A stretch of 21,359 nucleotides of DNA from an uncultured Clostridia bacterium (GTDB taxonomy: Bacteria; Bacillota; Clostridia; Lachnospirales; Anaerotignaceae). The notes below the pieces were generated by a model, which was not told the origin of the DNA, did not search any database, and saw only the letters and a program-made list of their open reading frames with translations. The DNA is taken from the NCBI GenBank assembly GCA_902477755.1, contig CABSIK010000023.1:1-21359 (forward strand), in the 5' to 3' direction. Position numbers and translations under genes: made by a program. Shown here piece after piece: positions 1-7,686 of the stretch (its first letter is position 1; each line of letters begins with the position of its first letter).

Positions 1-45
1 AAGAAAGCCAAAATCCTTTGTCATGATAAGGATTTTGGCTTTCTT
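1..45. terminator. Hairpin terminator downstream of the MBL-fold gene
   Basis: An 18-bp perfect inverted repeat (arms 1-18 and 28-45, 9-base loop) begins at the first base of the window. A T-rich stretch follows on the plus strand (46-52), so it can end a plus-strand transcript entering from the left. It also lies 39 bases beyond the stop of the leftward MBL-fold gene and could end that transcript; the minus-strand U-tract would be outside the window. The arms are almost identical to those at 14392-14435. Confidence 0.8.
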
Positions 46-84
46 TGTTTTCTTACGAAGATGCCCCTATTTTTTCTGTATATT

Positions 85-1539
85 TTATGGCTGACAATTT
101 TCACAAGGGCGATATCCCTGTGAAATAGCTGCATCCCGACTGTTCAAAGACACTTTATTACTGTCCTTCATTTGCGAAACAGAAGAACAGGATTGACGAT
201 GAAACACCTTGGAGTTTTTATTTCCAACATAAGTTATTGTTGTTTCTGTCGTTGGCTTTGAGGGCTGTTCCGGCTGCGCTGCTGGCTGCTGTATAGGCGT
301 TGTTCCTGTAGACTTTGCACCAACATCCGCAAGCGTCAACTTTTCTGCTGTATCAAAAGAAATTTCTTTCCCGTCGGTTGTCATGACAATATCACCGGAG
401 CGGAATGTGCCGTAAACATCCGCCATATTCAAATAAGCAGAAAGGGCTTCTTCATGGGGATGTCCATAGGAATTATCCAGCCCTGCGGAAATGATTACAT
501 ATTCTGGTTTTGTTGTCTGAAGGAACTGACTGCTGACAGAAGTTCTGGAGCCATGATGCCCTGCTTTCAGCACTTCCACATCAGAAAACAGACCATTATT
601 GGCATCTGCCACATCTGCGGACAAATCTCCAGTAAACAGCACTTCCACATCGCCATAGGTCAGCATCGTTACAACGCTGTTGTCATTGGCATTGTCATAA
701 ACGGCAGTAATGGGGATAAATTCCAGTGTCGCTCCACTGGGCAGTGTAATATTCTGCGCCGCTGTATCCACAGCATAATCTGCACCTTCTGACTGTACTT
801 TATTATAGTAGGTTTGATATGTCTTTGTCGTGCTGGTTCTGCCATTATCCACCACTTCTTCTACGTTATAAGCGTCAAACACCGCAGGCAAACCGCCAAT
901 ATGGTCAGCATCTTCATGGCTGGCAACTACCATATCCAGATCGCCATCTACATAATCTGAAAGATACTGTACCACCTTTGTTCCTTCTGCGGATACACCT
1001 GCGTCAATGAGGATTTCGAACTCTCCATCATTGATAAGAGCTGCATCCCCCTGACCAACATCCAGAAAATGTATCTCAATCTCATCGTTTTCAATCCCTT
1101 GTCCGCCAGAAGTTACAACAACGGTATTGGTATCTCCATTCCACTGCACTTTGGCGCCAAAGCTTTCCAGTACCACACGAATGGGCAGATATGTCCTGCC
1201 ATCCTGTATCAAAGCGGCAGTATCATTTTCCACTTTTTCCCCATTGCGATAAATATAGGGCTGTCCAATGGGTACTTCTACCGTAATACCATCTTTTTGG
1301 GCAATTGCCATCTGTTCGGTTCCATCCCAAGAAACTGTACAACCATATGTTTCCATAGTTTGTCTGAAAGGAACTTGTGTTCTTCCGGCATCGTCTACAA
1401 ACGGTGTACCAGCTTCTTTTGTATATGCCACTCGTTCCCCATTAATTTCAACTTTCGTGGCTCCATCTGCATTGGTGCAATTCGGCACAAAAACCAATAA
1501 AGCCGCAATTATAATTAATCCAAAACCTTTTTTCATCAT
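85..1539 (-). CDS. Secreted ComEC-type metallo-beta-lactamase-fold hydrolase with stalk domain and C-terminal Ada-like zinc-binding motif
   Basis: Predicted exported metal-dependent hydrolase, likely a phosphodiesterase or nuclease by analogy with the MBL domain of ComEC/Rec2. Residues 1-25 are a signal peptide (Lys-Lys then a hydrophobic core; the Cys at 21 is not in a good lipobox). Residues about 28-143 form a copper-amine-oxidase-N-terminal-like (stalk) domain with two repeated halves. Residues about 152-395 are the MBL domain: LDVGQGDA at 159-166, the metal motif HEDADH at 208-213, TGD at 303-305, HHGS at 328-331 and GHPH at 359-362. A Pro/Thr-rich linker (about 410-432) leads to a C-terminal module with His447, Cys451, Cys479 and Cys482, like the Ada metal-binding fold appended to many secreted nucleases. 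Two ATG codons stand in tandem (1539, 1536); AAGGAGG lies 3 bases from the first and 6 from the second, so 1536 may be the true start. It has its own promoter. The substrate is unknown; DNA scavenging is an inference. Confidence 0.85.
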   Translation of the reverse strand: MMKKGFGLIIIAALLVFVPNCTNADGATKVEINGERVAYTKEAGTPFVDDAGRTQVPFRQTMETYGCTVSWDGTEQMAIAQKDGITVEVPIGQPYIYRNGEKVENDTAALIQDGRTYLPIRVVLESFGAKVQWNGDTNTVVVTSGGQGIENDEIEIHFLDVGQGDAALINDGEFEILIDAGVSAEGTKVVQYLSDYVDGDLDMVVASHEDADHIGGLPAVFDAYNVEEVVDNGRTSTTKTYQTYYNKVQSEGADYAVDTAAQNITLPSGATLEFIPITAVYDNANDNSVVTMLTYGDVEVLFTGDLSADVADANNGLFSDVEVLKAGHHGSRTSVSSQFLQTTKPEYVIISAGLDNSYGHPHEEALSAYLNMADVYGTFRSGDIVMTTDGKEISFDTAEKLTLADVGAKSTGTTPIQQPAAQPEQPSKPTTETTITYVGNKNSKVFHRQSCSSVSQMKDSNKVSLNSRDAAISQGYRPCENCQP

Positions 1540-1563
1540 ATCCCTCCTTTATCACTTTGTCAG

Positions 1564-1592
1564 ATTATATCACACTTTGAAATGCTCTTCAA
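1564..1592 (-). promoter_or_regulatory. Sigma-A-type promoter of the MBL-fold gene
   Basis: On the minus strand TTGAAG (1587-1592) and TATAAT (1564-1569) are separated by 17 bases. Transcription would begin near 1557, about 18 bases upstream of the start codon, leaving just room for the ribosome site at about 1542-1548. The rest of the 1540-1757 gap shows only the scfB terminator. Confidence 0.65.
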
Positions 1593-1693
1593 TGTACTTT
1601 CCCTATTCTCCTCTTTTTTGTGCAAGTGCATTATAAAAACATATGTTCTTTTTGTTGACTTTGTATATCAGAACATATAATCTGTTTTTTCTG

Positions 1694-1736
1694 TAAAAAA
1701 AGCTGGAAATTTTCGATTGCTCAAAAATTTCCAGCT
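1694..1736 (-). terminator. Rho-independent terminator of scfB
   Basis: A 13-bp stem (1701-1713 with 1724-1736, 10-base loop) is followed on the minus strand by six T residues (complement of 1695-1700). It starts 22 bases after the scfB stop. Confidence 0.85.
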
Positions 1737-1757
1737 CAATATTACTATTTCAGAAAA

Positions 1758-3134
1758 TTATTCCTGTACCTGTTTTGCCACCTGAATCATGATAGCACAT
1801 TCCATACGTTTGCGGAACAGCTGACAGCCATATTCATATACGCCTGCAATGTCCCCTGTTGCATGGTAAGCGTTTGCTGCACAACCACCGGAACAGTACA
1901 GTTTTGCCCAACAATCTTTACAATCGGGACGCGCATAGGCATTGCATTTGCGGAATTTATCCTGCACTTCGGGATGGGTAACACCTTTCCAGATATCACC
2001 CAGACTATAAGCAGGGTCACCTACGAACTGGTGACAAGGGAACAGTTCGCCCCAAGGGGTAACTGCCATATATTCTGTACCGCTGCCACAGCCAGTTACA
2101 CGTTTGTATACACAAGGGCCACCTGTCAGGTCGATCATATAATGATAGAAAGTAATGGGCTTGCCTTCTTTTTCTCTGCGGATCATATCTTTTGCCAGAA
2201 TTTCATACTGTTCAAACAGTACAGGCAAATCAGCTTCTGTCAATGCGTAAGGTTCTTTGGGATCACAAACAACAGGTTCCATGGACAGTTCTGTAAAGCC
2301 CAAGTCAGCCATGTGGAAAATATCTTTTGTGAAATCAATGTTATCATGTGTGTAAGTACCACGCACATAGTAGCCTGTGTTGTTTCTACTCTGAACAAAC
2401 TTCTGGAACTTGGGCACAATCACATCATAGCTGCCGTGACCGCCGACAGTACGGCGCAGTTTATCATGAACTTCTTTTCTGCCGTCCAGACTCAGTACCA
2501 CGTTATGCATTTCTTTGTTTGCAAATTCGATGACATCATCATCAACCAGCAGACCGTTGGTGGTCAGAGTGAAACGGAAGTTTTTGTTGTGTTCCTTTTC
2601 CACACTGCGAGCATAATTTACCAGCTGTTTCACCACATCCCAGTCCATGAGGGGTTCGCCGCCGAAAAAGTCCACTTCCAGATTTCTTCTGTTGCCAGAG
2701 TTAGCAATGAGGAAATCCAGCGCCTGTTTCCCCACTTCAAAACTCATGAGAGCACGTTCCCCCTGATATTTACCCTGACTTGCAAAACAGTAATCACATG
2801 TCAGGTTGCAGGTATGTGCCACATGGAGACACAGTGCCTTGATGTCGTTGTTTTTCATTTTGAAGTTTGCAGCAATGTCTGCATACAGATCTTCTGTGAA
2901 GAGTTTTCCTGTTTTCTTCAGTTCTTCTACTCCTTCCAGAATATCCGCGATTTCTTCGGCTGTTACTTCTGGATTATCTGCGTACTTTTCCAGAATTGCC
3001 TTTGCGATTTCTTCTTTTGTATGTCCTTCATACATACCGATGATGTCGTATGCCACATCATCCACAACATGTACAGAACCGCTGTAAACGTCCAGCACGA
3101 TGTTGTAACCATTTAACTTGTACTGATGAATCAT
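1758..3134 (-). CDS. scfB: SCIFF peptide radical SAM maturase
   Basis: Radical S-adenosylmethionine enzyme that installs thioether cross-links in the SCIFF precursor peptide (family TIGR03974; the studied homologue is CteB of Clostridium thermocellum). At 458 residues it has the length usual for the family. The N-terminal about 90 residues match the peptide-binding RRE-type region of these maturases. The radical-SAM cluster is CxxxCxxC at Cys109, Cys113 and Cys116, with GGEP at 158-161. The C-terminal SPASM/twitch region carries the Cys set for two auxiliary 4Fe-4S clusters: 341, 349, 367, 397, 405, 408, 414, 418 and 437. The precursor gene scfA lies immediately upstream on the same strand, 104 bases away, with a terminator-like hairpin in the gap, so scfB probably depends on read-through. 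The ATG at 3134 follows AGAGGA by about 6 bases. The biological role of the mature SCIFF peptide is not established. Confidence 0.95.
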   Translation of the reverse strand: MIHQYKLNGYNIVLDVYSGSVHVVDDVAYDIIGMYEGHTKEEIAKAILEKYADNPEVTAEEIADILEGVEELKKTGKLFTEDLYADIAANFKMKNNDIKALCLHVAHTCNLTCDYCFASQGKYQGERALMSFEVGKQALDFLIANSGNRRNLEVDFFGGEPLMDWDVVKQLVNYARSVEKEHNKNFRFTLTTNGLLVDDDVIEFANKEMHNVVLSLDGRKEVHDKLRRTVGGHGSYDVIVPKFQKFVQSRNNTGYYVRGTYTHDNIDFTKDIFHMADLGFTELSMEPVVCDPKEPYALTEADLPVLFEQYEILAKDMIRREKEGKPITFYHYMIDLTGGPCVYKRVTGCGSGTEYMAVTPWGELFPCHQFVGDPAYSLGDIWKGVTHPEVQDKFRKCNAYARPDCKDCWAKLYCSGGCAANAYHATGDIAGVYEYGCQLFRKRMECAIMIQVAKQVQE

Positions 3135-3194
3135 AAAAATCCTCTTTCTATTTTATATACTATTTGATCCGAAGCCATCTTCGGGATTATGCGT

Positions 3195-3224
3195 AAAAAG
3201 TCGCCGCCCAAAAGGGCAGCGACT
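3195..3224 (-). terminator. Intercistronic terminator/attenuator between scfA and scfB
   Basis: On the minus strand an 11-bp GC-rich stem (3214-3224 with 3199-3209, one G-U pair, 4-base loop) is followed directly by five T residues (complement of 3195-3199). It starts 15 bases after the scfA stop. It should end most scfA transcripts and let a fraction continue into scfB, giving much more precursor than enzyme. A smaller stem (3167-3187) follows on the way to scfB. Confidence 0.85.
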
Positions 3225-3238
3225 TATCCTGTCGCTTC

Positions 3239-3379
3239 TTATTTGTTTTCGCACTGCTGGTTTGCAACACCACAAGATGTTTTGCAAGCAGACTGACAGG
3301 ATGTCTGGCATTCGCCACAGCCGCCGTGTTTTACACTTGCAGCCAGATCACGGGTATTCAATGTCTGAATGTGTTTCAT
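3239..3379 (-). CDS. scfA: SCIFF (six-cysteine-in-forty-five) ribosomal peptide precursor
   Basis: A 46-residue peptide, short enough to be missed by most gene calls. It opens with MKHIQTLNTRDL, the conserved start of the family (TIGR03973), has a short leader to about residue 20, and carries six Cys in the C-terminal half at 21, 24, 28, 32, 36 and 43. The core is rich in Thr, Ser and Gly (CxxCxxxCxxxCxxxC then a last Cys). Thr/Ser residues between the Cys are candidate thioether acceptors, as a Cys-Thr link was shown for a homologue. The ATG at 3379 is preceded by AAAGGGGTGAT at 5-6 bases; the stop is TAA at 3239-3241. The maturase scfB is next on the same strand. No transporter or peptidase for a secreted product is adjacent, which agrees with other SCIFF loci. 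Confidence 0.95.
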   Translation of the reverse strand: MKHIQTLNTRDLAASVKHGGCGECQTSCQSACKTSCGVANQQCENK

Positions 3380-3435
3380 GTATATCACCCCTTTGCTTTT
3401 ACGGACGTCTTTTCCTTTAAGACATACCTATTCGT

Positions 3436-3464
3436 ATTTTATCACAAAAAATGTCGTGTTTCAA
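3436..3464 (-). promoter_or_regulatory. Promoter of scfA with overlapping imperfect palindrome
   Basis: On the minus strand TTGAAA (3459-3464) and TAAAAT (3436-3441) are 17 bases apart. This leaves a 5' leader of roughly 50 bases before scfA. An imperfect palindrome (GTTTCAA-G-TTTGAAC, 3458-3472) overlaps the -35, and the 11-mer CAAAAAATGTC occurs twice (3445-3455, 3473-3483). These may be regulator sites or chance in AT-rich DNA. Confidence 0.55.
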
Positions 3465-3492
3465 GTTTGAACCAAAAAATGTCATATCATTC

Positions 3493-4893
3493 TCAAAAAC
3501 ACACACGAATCTTTCCGTCTTTTGCAAATGCGCACTGGACATTGACGCCGTTTTTCTGCATATAAAAAGCCTGTGCCAATACATCTTCTGAAATCTGTTC
3601 TCCCGGCGCAACAAGGGGAATTCCCGGCGGATACGCCCAAAGAAAATCAGCCGCAATTTTTCCAAGACTGTCACCCAGCATTACTTCTGTCGTTTTTCCC
3701 TGCAAAGCTTCTTCCATACCGCACACCATCTGTGGAAGTACCATCTGCCCTTTTGCCAGCGGCTGTTTTGCCGGAATCACTTCTTTGTCTATTTCCAGAA
3801 TGGCTTTTGCCAGTCGTTCCATCCCTTCGTCTGTGTCGAAAATACTGGTCATTGCCAATGTATGCAGAGATAAGGACATTTCCATCTCCAATTCATATTT
3901 TTCTCTCAGAAGATCTGCCAACTCTACCCCAGATAAATTGCAGTTTCCTGTAAAAAAGAGGAGTTTTCCCCGATCATGGCCAAATACAAGGGAAGAAACT
4001 TCCGGCTGACACAGTCTGATGTATTTCAGTTTCTCCATTTTTTCATAAAAAGATGCCAGCCTTTTTTCATAAGTCGCGAATAAGCTTTTTCTCTCTCGTT
4101 CCAATAAAGAAATACATCCATCTATTTCTGCCATAAACACATAAGATGGGCTGCTGGTCTGGAAAACAGAAAGCTGTCTACTCACTTCTGTCACATCCAC
4201 CTGTTCTGTACAGACATGGAGAATTGCCGTCTGAGTGGGACAAGGCAAGGTTTTATGGAGGCTCTGCACTACCACATCAGCACCTAAACGGACTGCCGTA
4301 TCTGGAAATCCTTCGCTGAAACCCAAATGCGCACCATGGGCTTCATCCACCAATAGATACGCACCATACCGATGTACAATTTTTGCAATGGCAGCAATGT
4401 CACTAACTACACCTTCGTAGGTAGGGCTTGTAAGAATCACCAATTTGCATTCCGGGTTCTCCTGCAAATGCTTTTCCACAGTTTCCGGCTGGATACTGCC
4501 GGAAATCTGCATTTCTTCCACCCATTCTGCCTGCATATAAACAGGATGCAGACCACTCAATTCTATGGCATGATACACCGCTCGGTGGCAGCCTCTTGCC
4601 AGAAGCACCTTGTCCCCTCGTTTCGTCAAAGCCCGAATCCCTGCCAGAAGTCCTGCACTGCTGCCATTCACCAGAAAATAACTTTTTCTGCTGTTCCAAA
4701 GTTTTGCCGCTCGTTCCATGGCTTCTGCCAGAACACCTTCGGCATGATGAAGATTATCAAACCCATCAATTTCTGTTATATCTATTTCGTAAGGAAACAG
4801 GCTGCCTTGTGGTTTCTGGCGTTTGTGCCCCGGCATATGAAAGGGATAAGCATTTCCTGCTCCGTATGTTTTCAGTCGTTCTCGTAAATCCAT
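3493..4893 (-). CDS. Orn/Lys/Arg decarboxylase-family PLP enzyme (SpeA/YaaO-like)
   Basis: A fold-type I pyridoxal-phosphate enzyme of the short bacterial Orn/Lys/Arg decarboxylase group; at 466 residues it resembles Bacillus YaaO/SpeA (about 480). Visible motifs are FHMPGHKR near 18-25, the phosphate-binding NGSSAG at 76-81, DEAHGAH at 183-189 (Asp for the PLP ring nitrogen) and SLHKT at 211-215 with Lys214 as the Schiff-base lysine. The family C-terminal motif YPPGIP follows near 413. It would make a polyamine precursor (agmatine, cadaverine or putrescine) from a basic amino acid; the substrate cannot be read from the sequence. AGGAGG lies 9 bases before the ATG at 4893. It stands alone, with a TATAAT (minus strand, 4920-4925) upstream but no convincing -35, and without the tmk/holB genes often found beside this family in Firmicutes. 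Confidence 0.88.
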   Translation of the reverse strand: MDLRERLKTYGAGNAYPFHMPGHKRQKPQGSLFPYEIDITEIDGFDNLHHAEGVLAEAMERAAKLWNSRKSYFLVNGSSAGLLAGIRALTKRGDKVLLARGCHRAVYHAIELSGLHPVYMQAEWVEEMQISGSIQPETVEKHLQENPECKLVILTSPTYEGVVSDIAAIAKIVHRYGAYLLVDEAHGAHLGFSEGFPDTAVRLGADVVVQSLHKTLPCPTQTAILHVCTEQVDVTEVSRQLSVFQTSSPSYVFMAEIDGCISLLERERKSLFATYEKRLASFYEKMEKLKYIRLCQPEVSSLVFGHDRGKLLFFTGNCNLSGVELADLLREKYELEMEMSLSLHTLAMTSIFDTDEGMERLAKAILEIDKEVIPAKQPLAKGQMVLPQMVCGMEEALQGKTTEVMLGDSLGKIAADFLWAYPPGIPLVAPGEQISEDVLAQAFYMQKNGVNVQCAFAKDGKIRVCF

Positions 4894-4968
4894 CTATAGT
4901 TCCTCCTGTTCTTCCTCCGATTATACCCTATGAAAAGCAAAACAAAAAGAACTACCTACAATTTCCAT

Positions 4969-5007
4969 AAAAAAAGTCTTTCTCCAACAATGAAGAAAGA
5001 CTTTTTT
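4969..5007 (-). terminator. Terminator of the HAD-panE unit
   Basis: A 14-bp stem (4994-5007 with 4970-4983, 10-base loop) is followed on the minus strand by a T-run. It begins 2 bases after the panE stop codon. It may also work on the opposite strand, as T residues follow 5007. Confidence 0.8.
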
Positions 5008-5009
5008 CT

Positions 5010-5900
5010 TTAAGAATACATGGCTTCTTTCGCACGAATCAAAGCATATAAAGTTTCATTGATAGGTGTAGGTACCTGATATTTTTTGGCAAGTTCCATG
5101 AGTTTTCCAGAGAAAGATGCCACTTCTGTCAGACGTTTGGCTTCCACATCCTGCAACATAGAGCATTTTCCTGCCGGACTCCATTTATATACGCTTTCCC
5201 CTGCCGCAGTCACATCTTCTGGATGAAGATCTACACCAGCCGCTTCTGCAACAGCAACCACTTCAGACATGGCAGCCAGCGCCATTTTCATCACAGGTTC
5301 TTTCTGCTGAAAATCACCATAAGTGGCGCCTAAAACAGCAGAAACCTGATTGGTGCCTACATTGATCATCCATTTCCGCCACTGGCGTCTGGTGATGTCT
5401 GCACAGATCTGGCAGGAAATTCCCCAAGAAAGCAACGCTTCTTTCACTGCATCCAATACAGCTTCTTCTGCATCTCCAATCTGGATGAGGAATGTTTCTC
5501 CGCAGAACAATTCATTACCGATTTTTCTGGCATCCACATAAACCACCGCAGTCAAAACTGTATTTTCCGGAAAGGCTTCTCGCAGTTCTTCCGAAGCGGA
5601 AATGCCATTCATCAAAGGCATCAAAATTGTCTGTGGCCCAACATAATCACGTAATTCTTCAATGGATGCTTTCAGTTGAGTATTTTTCAATCCTACCATA
5701 AGCAGATCAGGATAGGTACCTTTTTCCCAAATTTGCGGAAAGAATGTTTCTCCACGAGTGAGCAGCCCTTCTTTTTCCATGCGCTCCCGTCTGACACCAT
5801 GGACAATGACTTTGATGCTATCCAGATTTTCTCTCTGTCTGCACAGCAGGCTGCCACCAACGGAGCCAGCGCCAAACAAAGCCGCCTGTTCTATTTTCAT
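5010..5900 (-). CDS. panE: 2-dehydropantoate 2-reductase (ketopantoate reductase)
   Basis: NADPH-dependent reduction of ketopantoate to pantoate, a step of pantothenate and hence CoA synthesis in the cytosol. The N-terminal Rossmann motif GAGSVGG is at residues 10-16. The catalytic-domain signature KWMINVGTNQ gives Lys176 and Asn180, the same numbering as the catalytic Lys and Asn of E. coli PanE, and NGI (98-100) matches the conserved substrate-site Asn region. Length 296 is normal. The ATG at 5900 overlaps the stop of the upstream HAD gene as ATGA, implying translational coupling. coaE, the last CoA enzyme, lies 4 kb away in another unit. Related reductases of this family act on other 2-oxo acids, so the exact substrate is likely rather than certain. 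Confidence 0.87.
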   Translation of the reverse strand: MKIEQAALFGAGSVGGSLLCRQRENLDSIKVIVHGVRRERMEKEGLLTRGETFFPQIWEKGTYPDLLMVGLKNTQLKASIEELRDYVGPQTILMPLMNGISASEELREAFPENTVLTAVVYVDARKIGNELFCGETFLIQIGDAEEAVLDAVKEALLSWGISCQICADITRRQWRKWMINVGTNQVSAVLGATYGDFQQKEPVMKMALAAMSEVVAVAEAAGVDLHPEDVTAAGESVYKWSPAGKCSMLQDVEAKRLTEVASFSGKLMELAKKYQVPTPINETLYALIRAKEAMYS

Positions 5901-6565
5901 GCCTTTTCCTCCTCTTTTACAGGAAATGTATCCACATTCACTTTTGTAAAATCGTCTGTCACTTTGTCTGCCAGAGAAAGATCTTGCTCCCCACTGGTAG
6001 GATTTTTATATGCCAGCACCCACATGCCTGCGGCTTTACCAGCACGAATGCCATTGGTAGAATCTTCGATGACAAAACAATTTTCCGGTTTCGCGCCTAA
6101 CTGTTTTGCAGCCTCCAGAAAAACATCCGGCTCCGGCTTACTTCTAGGTACTTCTTCACCGCTGACGATTTTGTCGAAATATGGCAGCAATCCAATGGTT
6201 TCCAGTATCCAGCGAATCAGATCTGGATCAGTGGAAGACGCCAGTGCAACAGGATATCCTGCCGCGTGAATGTTTTCCAGCAATTCTTTTGTGCCTTTGA
6301 TGGCATGGGCATTGCTTTCCACAAACATCCGGCGCACAACAACTTCTCTGTAAGCCATCATTTCTTCCGGCGTTGCCTGTACCTGAAAGGCTTCCTGATA
6401 CATAGGAAAACGCACAGGGTTTGTGGTACCTGCAAAAGACTCCACATCTGCCCGTGTCAGCTGCACACCAAAATGCGCCAGAGTTTCCAAGTCTGCGTCA
6501 TAATGGACAGGCTGGCTGTCAATCAGCACACCGTCCATATCAAAAATAAAAGCATATTTTTTCAA
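5897..6565 (-). CDS. HAD-superfamily phosphatase / beta-phosphoglucomutase-like
   Basis: A HAD hydrolase with an alpha-helical cap inserted after motif I (subfamily IA, beta-phosphoglucomutase-like group). Motif I is DMDGVLIDS with nucleophile Asp9 and acid/base Asp11; motif II is the Ser in LASST (Ser110); motif III is Lys143 in RSKPEPD; motif IV is IEDS (Glu167, Asp168). Length 222 is typical. The first codon is TTG at 6565, preceded by GAGAGGGGG at 7 bases; no ATG lies between a good ribosome site and motif I, so the TTG start is well supported. It is the first gene of a two-gene unit with panE (4-base overlap). The substrate is probably a small sugar phosphate, but it cannot be assigned. 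Confidence 0.85.
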   Translation of the reverse strand: MKKYAFIFDMDGVLIDSQPVHYDADLETLAHFGVQLTRADVESFAGTTNPVRFPMYQEAFQVQATPEEMMAYREVVVRRMFVESNAHAIKGTKELLENIHAAGYPVALASSTDPDLIRWILETIGLLPYFDKIVSGEEVPRSKPEPDVFLEAAKQLGAKPENCFVIEDSTNGIRAGKAAGMWVLAYKNPTSGEQDLSLADKVTDDFTKVNVDTFPVKEEEKA

Positions 6566-6592
6566 AATAAGTCCCCCTCTCTTTGCAGTTCG

Positions 6593-6621
6593 ATTATAAC
6601 GAAAAAAATGGATTCTGAAAA
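6593..6621 (-). promoter_or_regulatory. Promoter of the HAD-panE unit
   Basis: On the minus strand TTTTCA (6616-6621) and a perfect TATAAT (6593-6598) are 17 bases apart, placing the transcript start about 20 bases upstream of the TTG codon. Confidence 0.6.
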
Positions 6622-6635
6622 GAAATTTTTTGCAG

Positions 6636-6678
6636 AAAAAACAGGGATAGATTTTTATGACAAAATCTATCCCTGTTT
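6636..6678 (-). terminator. Terminator of the polA-galT operon
   Basis: A 17-bp perfect stem (6662-6678 with 6639-6655, loop 6656-6661) is followed by T residues on the minus strand, 18 bases after the galT stop. It separates this operon from the HAD promoter just downstream. Confidence 0.88.
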
Positions 6679-6696
6679 AATAAGTAAGTTTCAAAA

Positions 6697-7662
6697 TTAT
6701 GTTTCCGTTTCTTCCTCATCGCCCCGATAATACGCCGCCGCATCTTCCGGTCGAACCGTATTGATGAAACAATCGGTAGCATTTTCAAATCCTGCAAATC
6801 CGCCAATACGAGGCAAAATCTGCAAATGCCAATGGAAATCTCCAAATTTGGGGCTATCCATCAAGCAAAGATTATACCCCACATCCTGCCGCAGCTTCGC
6901 CACCTTTGGCAGCAGAACATGCAGCATTTCCGCCAGATCTGACATTTCTTCCGCTGTCAATTCCCCAAAAGATTTTCGATGCACCTTTGGCAGCACCCAA
7001 ACTTCATAAGGATAACGCGACGCATAAGGTGTAACGGCAAGGAATGTCCCATTTTCATAAGCGATACGTTTCTTCTGTTCCTGCTCGTGGAGCAGCATTT
7101 CGCAGAAACGACAGCTTTTACTGATACCTAAGTCCATCATTTTGCGGATACGTTCCGGTACAATGGGAACACCAACCAACTGCCAATGAGAATGCTGGAT
7201 GCTCATGCCAGCTTCTGCACCGCAGTTTTTGAATATCTGGACATACTCCGTATTTTCTTCTGCTCGTATACTCATATACCGCATACGCAGCACCATCAAA
7301 ACCTCCTGCATGTGGTTCAGTGAAAATTCGTCAATGGTTTCTCCATGTATGGGAGTATCCACCAACACTTCATGACGCCCTGTTCCAATGGTCTGCTCAT
7401 AAAAAGATTCTCTTTCGCTGTAAAAACTGCTGGCGCTGACCGCCGGATACATATTAGGAAACACACGAATACTCCAGACACCGTCAGCTCCATCCTGATA
7501 AACAGCAGGCGTTGTCCAGCCCTCGTGTCCTCTGCAAAAAGGACATTTTTCACCACTTTTTCTCTCCGGCTTCGACCAAGTGAATTCATAAGGTCTGTTT
7601 TTTCTGTTTTCTGCATAAAGGGTCCATTCTCCTGTAAAAGGATTTCTCCGGAATTCCGACAT
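6697..7662 (-). CDS. galT: Galactose-1-phosphate uridylyltransferase (HIT-superfamily GalT)
   Basis: Transfers UMP between UDP-glucose and galactose-1-phosphate in the Leloir pathway. Features seen: RRNPFTGEW near the start, Cys40 and Cys43 of the structural metal site (CPFC), the active-site triad HSHWQ at 157-161 with His159 as the expected nucleophile, GAEAG just before it, and a second HxHxQ (HWHLQ) in the C-terminal half. Length 321 is near the usual for this shorter GalT group. The ATG at 7662 is preceded by AGGGG. It is the last gene of the polA-coaE-slt-lipoprotein run, 24 bases after the previous stop. galK and galE are not in the window, so galactose use must rely on genes elsewhere; related enzymes can act on other sugar-1-phosphates. 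Confidence 0.9.
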   Translation of the reverse strand: MSEFRRNPFTGEWTLYAENRKNRPYEFTWSKPERKSGEKCPFCRGHEGWTTPAVYQDGADGVWSIRVFPNMYPAVSASSFYSERESFYEQTIGTGRHEVLVDTPIHGETIDEFSLNHMQEVLMVLRMRYMSIRAEENTEYVQIFKNCGAEAGMSIQHSHWQLVGVPIVPERIRKMMDLGISKSCRFCEMLLHEQEQKKRIAYENGTFLAVTPYASRYPYEVWVLPKVHRKSFGELTAEEMSDLAEMLHVLLPKVAKLRQDVGYNLCLMDSPKFGDFHWHLQILPRIGGFAGFENATDCFINTVRPEDAAAYYRGDEEETET

Positions 7663-7686
7663 GCTCTCACACCCCTGTTACTTTCC

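Noticed and set aside
1863..3116. Long plus-strand open frame (417 codons) opposite scfB
   Set aside because: It is antisense to a complete, well-identified enzyme. Its translation is Cys/Phe/His-rich without a recognisable domain, ribosome site or promoter; it arises from codon bias of the real gene.
3140..3187. Separate promoter for scfB in the scfA-scfB gap (TATATAAAAT on the minus strand)
   Set aside because: The only -10-like element sits almost on the ribosome site and has no -35 at proper distance, so a transcript from it would lack a usable leader.
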